Below the pieces are notes generated by a model. That model made no database searches, had not been told where the DNA came from, and saw only the letters and a program-made list of their open reading frames with translations. A stretch of DNA of 36,284 nucleotides from assembly GCA_016744925.1 (NCBI GenBank), contig JADGDJ010000011.1, positions 1-36,284 on the forward strand, in the 5' to 3' direction. Positions 25,205 to 32,210 of the stretch are shown piece after piece. The stretch's first letter is position 1; each line of letters begins with the position of its first letter. Source of the stretch: Spirochaetaceae bacterium (GTDB taxonomy: Bacteria > Spirochaetota > Spirochaetia > DSM-2461). A program made the translations under genes and the position numbers.

Positions 25205-25233
25205 TTGACTTGTGCATATTATTAACCTAATCT
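25205..25233 (+). promoter_or_regulatory. Weak sigma-70-like promoter between flhG and the membrane protein gene
   Basis: TTGACT (25205-25210), 17 bases, then TAATCT (25228-25233). The -35 matches at five of six positions, the -10 at only three. It would drive the membrane protein gene and fliA separately from the upstream genes. Confidence 0.3.
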
Positions 25234-25251
25234 GAAGAGGGGGGAGTTACT

Positions 25252-25902
25252 CTGATACTGGAGAAACTTAACTGGAAAACAATAATCATTAGTGCTCTTG
25301 CAGCTGTTTTTATCTCGATTTTGAGTGGATTAGCCGGAGGTGTTGGAATTTCTTCCATATTACTCCGCGCTCTGATTGTTCTTATCGTATTTACAGTATT
25401 TGCATCTCTGGTGAATATGATCGCTATGACTTTTCTAGTTAGCGGTACAGTTGAGAATATCAATACAGTTCAGGATGTCTCTCAAGGGGAAGGATCAAAT
25501 ATCAATATTGTGTTGACAGAAGATGACGACGCGATTTCCGAGCTTTATTCAGAAGAATCAGGTTCGGAAACTGATGATACATCTTCTTCGGATATTGATA
25601 ACAATTCTCAGGATTCACAAAGTCCAGGGAATGCCAGTGGAAATTCATATCTGTCCGAGTCAATGGATATTGATTCTCTGCCGGATTTGGGCTCGTTTTC
25701 CACAACTTTTTCTTCCGCAGTGGATAATGAAGAAAAAAAGACTGATTCAGAAGTGGAAAGCGGGTATAATGAAAGTAATTCCTTCTCTTCTGGAAGCAGA
25801 TTCTCTGCTGAAGGGCTGGCCGGAACTATCGCAGCACAGAATAAACCTGAAGATTTGGCCAAAGCAGTAAAAACAGTGCTTAAGAGAGAGGAGACTAATT
25901 AG
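25252..25902 (+). CDS. Membrane protein with acidic tail, upstream of fliA
   Basis: I do not recognise a named family. From CTG 25252 it has 216 residues; the first conventional in-frame start (TTG 25321) would delete 23 residues including half of a membrane helix. The CTG is six bases after AGGGGGGAG, and the frame is closed by TAA at 25228. The N-terminus ([13 protein letters not shown]) leads into two hydrophobic stretches, about residues 9-31 and 37-68, with a Gly-rich turn. Residues 80-180 are acidic and rich in Ser, Asp and Asn. The end, [25 protein letters not shown], is a helix resembling C-terminal tails of FliF/FliG-linked proteins only superficially. Position before fliA suggests a flagellar accessory role. 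Confidence 0.65.
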   Translation: MILEKLNWKTIIISALAAVFISILSGLAGGVGISSILLRALIVLIVFTVFASLVNMIAMTFLVSGTVENINTVQDVSQGEGSNINIVLTEDDDAISELYSEESGSETDDTSSSDIDNNSQDSQSPGNASGNSYLSESMDIDSLPDLGSFSTTFSSAVDNEEKKTDSEVESGYNESNSFSSGSRFSAEGLAGTIAAQNKPEDLAKAVKTVLKREETN

Positions 25903-25910
25903 GATCGATT

Positions 25911-26699
25911 ATGGCAGAAAATATTATCAATGGCGTTCCGGAAACGGAATTGTGGAACAAGTACAGAAAAACTAAAGATGCCTCAATTAGAGATGCGATT
26001 ATCAAGCAGTACGCTCCCCTCGTGAAATACGTAGCGGGAAAAGTCTCCATCGGTATGCCGCACAATGTCGATTTTGATGATCTCGTAGGATTCGGTGTCT
26101 TCGGACTTTTCGATGCAATTGAGAAATACGATCCTGAAAAACACGTTAAATTCAAAACTTATGCCGTGACTAGAATCCGCGGTTCTATTATAGATGAACT
26201 TCGTTCAATTGACTGGGTACCCAGATCAGTTCGTCAGAAAAGCAGAGAACTCGATGATGCGGTTCAGCGGCTCGAAGCGAGAATCGGCCGGTCAGCTACA
26301 GATGATGAAATCGCAAAAGAGATGAATCTCGATAAAGCAAATTTCAATAAAGTGATGCTGAAAGTCAGTGGGACTTCACTTCTTTCGCTGAATGATATCT
26401 GGAATAATGGTGACGAGAATGACAAAGTCTCACTTGTCGATACAATTGAATCTCCATCAAGTCTACAGCCTGAAATGATTGTGGAAAAAGAGGATATTAA
26501 ACGAGTTATCGTCGAGGCCATTCAGAACCTTCCGGAAAAGGAAAAAAAGGTCCTCGTACTCTACTACTACGAAGATTTGACCTTGAAGGAAATAGGTAAG
26601 GTCCTTGAAGTTACCGAGTCGAGAATCTCTCAACTCCATACGAAAGCAATTTCAAGACTTCGGGCCCGATTAACCAACGTAAAAAAAGGGATAATGTAA
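25911..26699 (+). CDS. fliA: FliA/WhiG, flagellar sigma-28 factor
   Basis: Alternative sigma factor for late flagellar and chemotaxis promoters. 262 residues. Region 2 is at about residues 25-100 ([42 protein letters not shown], then [28 protein letters not shown], the strongly conserved FliA/WhiG segment). Region 3 is about 105-160. Region 4 HTH ([32 protein letters not shown]) is at about 220-255. No anti-sigma FlgM was found in the window. Sigma-28-like sites upstream of flgB and fliK make the gene a likely activator of its own cluster. Confidence 0.96.
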   Translation: MAENIINGVPETELWNKYRKTKDASIRDAIIKQYAPLVKYVAGKVSIGMPHNVDFDDLVGFGVFGLFDAIEKYDPEKHVKFKTYAVTRIRGSIIDELRSIDWVPRSVRQKSRELDDAVQRLEARIGRSATDDEIAKEMNLDKANFNKVMLKVSGTSLLSLNDIWNNGDENDKVSLVDTIESPSSLQPEMIVEKEDIKRVIVEAIQNLPEKEKKVLVLYYYEDLTLKEIGKVLEVTESRISQLHTKAISRLRARLTNVKKGIM

Positions 26700-26868
26700 T
26701 TTGGCTGGATTGCACCAGTTCGGCTAAGATTTATGCAATATGTTCTTCTGATGAGGCAGGCTGCTGATAATTTGGCTGCTCGTCTATGAGTCGTTCCACA
26801 GTTACTTATGCTGAGGAACGGATTCAATGTGACCTGGGGACGAGTTCAATGCGGTCTAAGGGGTTCTA
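26700..26868 (+). other. fliA-fapA gap with inverted repeat and two overlapping micro-ORFs
   Basis: The 169-base gap contains CGTTCC (26792-26797) and its exact reverse complement GGAACG (26815-26820). Two tiny frames chain through it: ATG 26733 to TGA 26789 (18 residues), whose stop overlaps ATG 26786 of a 27-residue frame (MSRSTVTYAEERIQ...) ending at TAA 26867-26869, which shares its last base with the next gene's ATG. Stop/start overlaps match the style of this operon, but neither micro-ORF has a clear Shine-Dalgarno. GCTGATAA (26763-26770) resembles a sigma-28 -10 without a -35. Confidence 0.25.
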
Positions 26869-28839
26869 ATGGTATCGAATGAAAAAATACGCGATTTTAT
26901 GTCTCAACAAATTCAAAACGATAAGAAAAGAACGTCTATCCATGTTACAGGGAAAAGTATAGAAGATGCCTTACTTCAGGGAGCCATTGAGTTGGGACTG
27001 CCTGTTAGAAGACTCGAATATGAAGTTCTCGACAAGGGTAAAAAAGGCTTTTTCGGAATGGGTCATAAAAATAGTACCCTGATTGTCTACGAAGCAGAAA
27101 AACAGATCCATTTTGATACTGATGAAGATAATGACCTCGATCATCTCTCCGAAGTCGATAATGATATGGTCGAGGAAGTGGTCAGTAAACCAGGTAGCTT
27201 TTCACTTAAACTGGATAGGGATGGATGTGCATATTTAAAAGTAAAGTCTTCTGTGGGGGATGGAGAATCGGTTTCCAAAGAGGAAGTGGAATCGGAAATC
27301 TTCAATAGATCTCTCACCAGTTATGATATGCCTAAAATTGAAGAAGTTGTGAATCTCTCAGATGATCTCTATGTCAAGATAGGAGAATTTTCATATAACC
27401 CTGTCAATGATCCCCTCATGTCTATTGAGGTAGCTTCCGATGAGATGAGTGCTTCCATTTATGTCTCCGAGCCGGGAGCCGGAGGTATCAATCTCACAAA
27501 TGAAGACATTAGAAGTTTTCTGAAAAATAACAGAGTTATCAGCGGTCTCAACGATGAGTACCTGACACGGTTTGAGGAAAATCCCGTTTATAGAAGAGCC
27601 TATCTTGTCGCCGAGGGGCGAGAACCTGAGCACGGTAAAGATGGTTTTGTAAAATACCTCTTCGAAGTAGATCCCAATAAGATAAAATTAAAGATTAAAG
27701 ACGACGGCAAAGTCGACTTTAGGGAATTGAATCTCATTCAGAATGTTATCAAAGGGCAACCCCTGGCTAAAAAAATAGCACCTGAGCTCGGAAAAAACGG
27801 AGTGAATGTCTATGGAACACCTATTAAATCCCGCGATGGAAGAGATATCCAGATAGGATTGGGCAAAAATGTGACCATTGCTCAGAATGGTGAGATTGCT
27901 GTTGCTGAGGATAGTGGTCAGGTTCTCCTCAGTAAAGGAAAAATCAGTGTAGAAACAGTTATGGTCATACCGGGAGATGTAAATACGTCAACTGGTAATA
28001 TTAATGGCCTCGGGACTGTTGTTGTCAAAGGTAATGTTGAAGATGGATTTGCCGTTACAGCTCAAGGTGCTATCGAAGTATTCGGATTTGTTGGGAAATC
28101 ATCATTGACCTCTGGAGGGGACATTATTGTCAAACAGGGTATTAATGGCGGAGAAGGTGACGATTCCGGTCTTATCGTAGCACAGAAGAGTGTCTGGGCT
28201 TCATTTATCACCAATGCTACAGTTCAGTCGGGAAACAATGTCATCGTCAGTGATGGGATTGTCAATTCCAATGTGGACGCCAACGCTAAAATTCTCTGCC
28301 AGGGGAAAAGGGCAAAAATTGTCGGTGGCCATGTCCGCGCCGCTGAAGAGGTCAATGCCGCTGTACTTGGATCTCCTCATGGGGCAGAAACCATAATTGA
28401 AGTGGGCTATGATCCCAAGACGAAAGAAGAGATTGAGAATCTCGAAAAACATCAGCAGGAACTTGATGAAAAACTGGATGATCTGAGTCGAAATATTCAG
28501 GGGCTGCTCAAGCAGAAAAAAATTATGAAACAGAAATTTCCCCCTCAAAAAGCACAGTCTCTTCTCAATCAGAAAAAGATGCTCAATAAACTAACAGTTG
28601 AGAAAAGCACATGTACAACCGAAATTGAAAGAAGACTGGATTATCTGGAATCTCTGAAGGTTTCTGGAAAAATATGTGCTTCAAAAACTGTTCATGCCGG
28701 GGTTAAATTATTTGTTAAAGATGCCGCATTAGATATAACCAACCCCTATGATAATGCTGTAACATTTGTTGTGGAAAATGGTTTTATAACCACAACCTCC
28801 TACGAAGAGATTGAGGAGGATATTTCCCGGAGGGAATAA
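26869..28839 (+). CDS. DUF342/FapA-type flagellar assembly protein with N-terminal Jag_N-like domain
   Basis: FapA-family protein; members sit in flagellar and polymer-forming contexts but lack a firm biochemical role. 656 residues. Residues about 18-66 (VTGKSIEDALLQGAIELGLPVRRLEYEVLDKGKKGFFGMG) match the Jag_N domain otherwise seen in KhpB/Jag RNA-binding proteins. A linker (70-110) follows, then the DUF342 N-part (about 190-340). A Gly/Val/Asn-rich beta-solenoid region (about 365-510) has short repeats such as GTVVVKGNVEDGF and SGGDIIVKQGING. A coiled coil (about 517-585) comes next, then a closing beta region. AAGGGG precedes the ATG. A homologue after fliA is common in spirochaetes. Confidence 0.85.
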   Translation: MVSNEKIRDFMSQQIQNDKKRTSIHVTGKSIEDALLQGAIELGLPVRRLEYEVLDKGKKGFFGMGHKNSTLIVYEAEKQIHFDTDEDNDLDHLSEVDNDMVEEVVSKPGSFSLKLDRDGCAYLKVKSSVGDGESVSKEEVESEIFNRSLTSYDMPKIEEVVNLSDDLYVKIGEFSYNPVNDPLMSIEVASDEMSASIYVSEPGAGGINLTNEDIRSFLKNNRVISGLNDEYLTRFEENPVYRRAYLVAEGREPEHGKDGFVKYLFEVDPNKIKLKIKDDGKVDFRELNLIQNVIKGQPLAKKIAPELGKNGVNVYGTPIKSRDGRDIQIGLGKNVTIAQNGEIAVAEDSGQVLLSKGKISVETVMVIPGDVNTSTGNINGLGTVVVKGNVEDGFAVTAQGAIEVFGFVGKSSLTSGGDIIVKQGINGGEGDDSGLIVAQKSVWASFITNATVQSGNNVIVSDGIVNSNVDANAKILCQGKRAKIVGGHVRAAEEVNAAVLGSPHGAETIIEVGYDPKTKEEIENLEKHQQELDEKLDDLSRNIQGLLKQKKIMKQKFPPQKAQSLLNQKKMLNKLTVEKSTCTTEIERRLDYLESLKVSGKICASKTVHAGVKLFVKDAALDITNPYDNAVTFVVENGFITTTSYEEIEEDISRRE

Positions 28840-29159
28840 TGTCAATTACACCGATGGACCTGCAGACCATGTTTGTAAGGCTCAATGACGTGGGTAAAGA
28901 ACAAAATCATCTCAAAGAAGCTGTTGCTTCACAGCAGGCTGCGGGAGCTAAACAGATTAAAGAAGACGAAATACGTCAGGATAATTCTGTGAACAAAACC
29001 GAAGAGGATCGCGAATCTCAGAAATTGAAAGATGAAGAGTCAAATGGCGATCAAAGGCAAGATAATCCTGAAAACGATAAGGACAATGACATGCCTCATA
29101 ACCCTAAGAAGGTGTTTCATGATCCTGAAATGGGATCTCATATTGATATTTCAGGATAA
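28839..29159 (+). CDS. Small charged protein of the flagellar cluster
   Basis: 106 residues, no recognised domain. The N-terminal 35 residues are ordered-looking (MSITPMDLQTMFVRLNDVGKEQ, then HLKEAVASQQAAGAKQ), while residues 40-90 are almost entirely Asp, Glu, Lys, Asn and Gln and probably disordered. The C-terminus has FHDPEMGSHIDISG. Its ATG shares a base with the stop of the DUF342 gene (TAATG), and the next gene starts three bases after its stop, so it is real and co-translated. I recall similarly placed small proteins starting MSITPxDLQ in other spirochaetes. Function unknown; possibly an adaptor for the DUF342 protein. Confidence 0.75.
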   Translation: MSITPMDLQTMFVRLNDVGKEQNHLKEAVASQQAAGAKQIKEDEIRQDNSVNKTEEDRESQKLKDEESNGDQRQDNPENDKDNDMPHNPKKVFHDPEMGSHIDISG

Positions 29160-29162
29160 TGA

Positions 29163-29657
29163 ATGACAACAGTCTTTACGGTGACAGGAATCTGTCTGCT
29201 TGCAATATACTCAGTGTATTTTTTATTAAATCGGAAAATCTCCAAAATTCTCAATTCGGAAAAAATTCTTTCCAGAGTAGATGACGAAGTCAATGGTCTC
29301 ATTCTTGAACTTAATCAGACTGCTGAAAGGAACATATTGCTCATTGAAGACCGGATTAAAAAACTCAACAGACTTATAAAAGAATCAGATAAATCTATTA
29401 TGCTTTTGAATAAACAATTCGATAGGCAGAAAATTGAACCAATTCAATACAATCACCTGTCCAAAATGCGAAATTTTATCTCTCCTGAAGATGAAAGTGT
29501 GAAGGACGTTGTCGAAAATGACGAAAATTTAAGTGATAAAGACAGAATACTGGAATTGTCTAATAAGGGATTCTCTTCCGATGTTATTGCAGCAAAAACA
29601 GGATCTTCTATCGGCGAAGTGGACCTTATTATAACCCTGAATTCCAGAAAGGGCTGA
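29163..29657 (+). CDS. SwrB-like (DUF6115-type) membrane-anchored protein
   Basis: 164 residues: an N-terminal membrane helix (about 3-23, VFTVTGICLLAIYSVYFLL), a long charged coiled coil (about 25-100), and a C-terminal helical segment DRILELSNKGFSSDVIAAKTGSSIGEVDLIITL (about 128-160) shaped like an HTH-type element. This layout and tail resemble Bacillus SwrB, an activator of flagellar export assembly encoded right after sigD. Here the gene also lies downstream of the sigma-28 gene. The link is pattern-based; identity is too uncertain for a gene symbol. It ends four bases before the Hsp70 start. Confidence 0.7.
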   Translation: MTTVFTVTGICLLAIYSVYFLLNRKISKILNSEKILSRVDDEVNGLILELNQTAERNILLIEDRIKKLNRLIKESDKSIMLLNKQFDRQKIEPIQYNHLSKMRNFISPEDESVKDVVENDENLSDKDRILELSNKGFSSDVIAAKTGSSIGEVDLIITLNSRKG

Positions 29658-29661
29658 TTCA

Positions 29662-31356
29662 TTGAAACATATTATAGGCATTGACCTGGGTACGACAAAT
29701 TCCTCGGCTGCATTTTACGATAGAAGAGAACTCACGGTTATTCCCAATAGCAGAGGACGACGTTTAACTCCTTCAGTAGTTACTTTTGATAAAAATGGTA
29801 CTCCACTTGTAGGCGAGTCTGCTAAAAATCAGGCATTGGTCAATGGTGATTCCACTGTTGTCAATGCTAAGCGCTATATGGGCTCTGATCACATTTTTGA
29901 AATAAATGGAAAGGGATTCAGCCCACAGGAGATCTCATCATATATACTGAAAAGTCTGAAAAATGACTGTGAAAGGTATCTCGGTGAAAATATAACAGAG
30001 GCGGTTATTACAGTACCGGCTTATTTTAATGAAAGACAGCGGAAAGACACTATCGAAGCAGGACGTCTGGCTGGTCTCAATGTCCGGAAGATCATTAATG
30101 AACCAACCGCATCGGCTCTGATTTTTGCAGATAAAAAAAATGAAGACCGCACTCTTCTCGTTTACGACCTTGGTGGAGGTACTTTTGATGTGTCACTTCT
30201 CCGGAAAGAAGGGAATAAATTTATCGTAATCGCCTCAAATGGAGAATCTTCTCTCGGTGGTATTGATATTGACGAACTTCTTTACAAAAAAGTGGCTCGT
30301 TATTTTTCATTAAAAACAGGAATTGATATCAATAAGGATAAAGTTCTTGTTCAGCATCTCAGGAATAGAGTAGAAGAAGCTAAAATGGAATTGTCAACGA
30401 GAGCGAGTGCCCAGATCTCTATACCCTTTATCGGTACAGGGAGTAAGGTGGCACACCTCTCTTTTAATATTACACGGGAAGAGTTCAATAAAATGATCCG
30501 CCCTCTTGTGGATCGAACGATGAACCTTCTGGATAAAACTTTAAGAGAATCTCATATGAAAAGGTCCGATATTGACAATTTAGTTCTCTCTGGTGGAGCC
30601 AGTCGTACACCTCTCGTCAGAGAGACTCTCAATAGCCGATTTGGATTTTCTCTGGAAAAACAGGTGAATCCGGAAGAATCTGTTACGCTCGGAGCCGCCT
30701 TTCAGGGATTTCTCATATCCAACGGTCACAAGGCCATTGAAATACAGGATGTTGTGTCTCACAGCCTTGGTGTGGAGATTGATGATGGATCATTTATACC
30801 TATCATCATCAAAAACTCATCAGTTCCCTCAGTTCGGTTTCAAACTTTTACTACAGTAGCTGATAATCAGAGCTCAGTGGAAATCAAAATTCTTGAAGGG
30901 GAGAATCGCAGTGCTTCAGAGAATTCCCCCTATGGTCGTTTTTTACTTTCAGGGATCAGAAAGGGACGAAAAGGTGACCCCCGCATCAAAGTTGCTTTTA
31001 AAGTTGATAGTGATGGTCTTCTTCATGTTAAAGCAAAAGATCTCGATACGGGAATCAGACAGAATATTATTTTTACATCATCTGTAAAAGACAGTGGAAG
31101 CAGATCCGTTGATGAGGAAAAATTCATCCTCGAAAAACGGGTTCACTCTCTGATTAACCGGGTTAAAGGATTGAATAATCTCTCCCCGCTCTCATATGAT
31201 TTTGATTTTCAGTTCGAAATACGGGAAGTTCTCCTCTCTGGAGACAACGCTCTTAAAACCTGTGATTATGATGACTTGTGGGAATCAAAAATTGCACTTG
31301 AAGCCATAGTTGCTGAATTGAGCGCGCTCTTAGATGCAGAGGGACAGGCCGTATGA
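29662..31356 (+). CDS. Hsp70 (DnaK-like) chaperone, short form
   Basis: ATP-driven chaperone of the Hsp70 family. TTG start, eight bases after GAAAGGG. 564 residues, about 70 fewer than DnaK. The nucleotide-binding domain (1-355) is intact: IDLGTTNSSAA (7-17), the catalytic-type lysine K70, INEPTASAL (145-153), YDLGGGTFDV (168-177), and GGASRTPLV (311-319). The interdomain linker (357-370) reads IEIQDVVSHSLGVE, lacking the usual Leu-rich VLLLDV. The peptide-binding beta domain (about 370-480) is present, while the helical lid is short and there is no EEVD-like or long disordered tail. It overlaps its J-protein gene. A specialised Hsp70 rather than the housekeeping DnaK; B. burgdorferi also has an extra dnaK in this neighbourhood, as I recall. 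Confidence 0.88.
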   Translation: MKHIIGIDLGTTNSSAAFYDRRELTVIPNSRGRRLTPSVVTFDKNGTPLVGESAKNQALVNGDSTVVNAKRYMGSDHIFEINGKGFSPQEISSYILKSLKNDCERYLGENITEAVITVPAYFNERQRKDTIEAGRLAGLNVRKIINEPTASALIFADKKNEDRTLLVYDLGGGTFDVSLLRKEGNKFIVIASNGESSLGGIDIDELLYKKVARYFSLKTGIDINKDKVLVQHLRNRVEEAKMELSTRASAQISIPFIGTGSKVAHLSFNITREEFNKMIRPLVDRTMNLLDKTLRESHMKRSDIDNLVLSGGASRTPLVRETLNSRFGFSLEKQVNPEESVTLGAAFQGFLISNGHKAIEIQDVVSHSLGVEIDDGSFIPIIIKNSSVPSVRFQTFTTVADNQSSVEIKILEGENRSASENSPYGRFLLSGIRKGRKGDPRIKVAFKVDSDGLLHVKAKDLDTGIRQNIIFTSSVKDSGSRSVDEEKFILEKRVHSLINRVKGLNNLSPLSYDFDFQFEIREVLLSGDNALKTCDYDDLWESKIALEAIVAELSALLDAEGQAV

Positions 31357-32210
31357 CCTTATCCGATTGTTTCAGAATACTGGGTATACCCAGAAATGCC
31401 TGTATAAATGATTTAAAAGTCGCTTACAGGAGCAAAGCTAAAAAATATCATCCCGATAGGAATGGTGGTGACGGCAGGCAGTTTAACCGACTTCATGAGG
31501 CATATACGTTTCTTCTCGATAGCGGATCTCTTCACGTGGGTACAGCCCGACCCGATCTGGATGTACAAAGAAGAGAAGCAGAAGAGAGACTTAGAAGAGA
31601 ATCCTATAGGAAAGCCGCCGATGAGAAAAAGCATCGGGAAGCTTTGAAAAAAGCCGAAAGAGAAAGTGCTCGCAGAGAGGCAGAAGAAAAAGCCGCGTTG
31701 GAAAAAAGACGAAAAGAAGCTGAGAAAAAAGCGGGTGAACGACGTGCCGCTTTTGAGGATCAGCTTCGGAAGTCTCAACTCAAATCCACCAGGGAAAGAG
31801 CTCAAAAACTGGCTAAAGAAAATTCCCCTTCCCATCTTGTTTTTGCGGCAGGAGAACTCCTTACCGGGAAGGGCTCTGATAGACAGAAAAAACAAGCCAT
31901 ACAAACTCTTGTCTCTCTCAGAAGAAAATCAGCCTATCCCTTTTTGAAGACAGCTCTTTACGAGGAATCGGAAGTCATTGTTCTCTCTGCAATTGAAGCG
32001 ATCGGTAAATTAAAGATTCTCCAGGCCGGACCGGAGTTAAGCTCACTTATGTGCTCTGGTTCTGTTAAGATACGAATGGCTGTTCTTGAAGCTGTAGAAA
32101 ATATGGCTAGAATAAAACATTATAGAGATATTGTGCAATTGGCAGTAGGAGACAGTAATATGGCTGTCCGTCATAAAGCGGAAAAACTCTTTCAGAGGTC
32201 CTATGGATAG
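31353..32210 (+). CDS. J-domain protein with coiled coil and HEAT-like repeats
   Basis: Likely dedicated co-chaperone of the adjoining Hsp70. 285 residues. The J-domain is at 1-57 (CFRILGIPRNACINDLKVAYRSKAKKYHPDRNGG) with the HPD motif at residues 33-35, essential for stimulating Hsp70. Residues about 70-155 are an Arg/Lys/Glu/Ala-rich single helix or coiled coil. Residues about 165-285 contain at least three helical repeats of HEAT type (QKKQAIQTLVSLRRKSAYPFLKTALYE; VIVLSAIEAIGKLKI; KIRMAVLEAVENMARIKH). It lacks the Gly/Phe and zinc-finger regions of DnaJ. ATGA overlap with the Hsp70 gene and an eight-base overlap with the CheA-like gene. Confidence 0.85.
   Translation: MTLSDCFRILGIPRNACINDLKVAYRSKAKKYHPDRNGGDGRQFNRLHEAYTFLLDSGSLHVGTARPDLDVQRREAEERLRRESYRKAADEKKHREALKKAERESARREAEEKAALEKRRKEAEKKAGERRAAFEDQLRKSQLKSTRERAQKLAKENSPSHLVFAAGELLTGKGSDRQKKQAIQTLVSLRRKSAYPFLKTALYEESEVIVLSAIEAIGKLKILQAGPELSSLMCSGSVKIRMAVLEAVENMARIKHYRDIVQLAVGDSNMAVRHKAEKLFQRSYG

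Noticed and set aside
26701-26716. TTGGCTGGATTGCACC as a sigma-54 promoter
   Set aside because: The GG to GC spacing is seven bases, not the ten required by sigma-54.
26792-26865. tRNA-like GATTCAATG/GTTCAATGC segments after fliA
   Set aside because: No acceptor stem or anticodon arm can be drawn; only one short inverted repeat is present.
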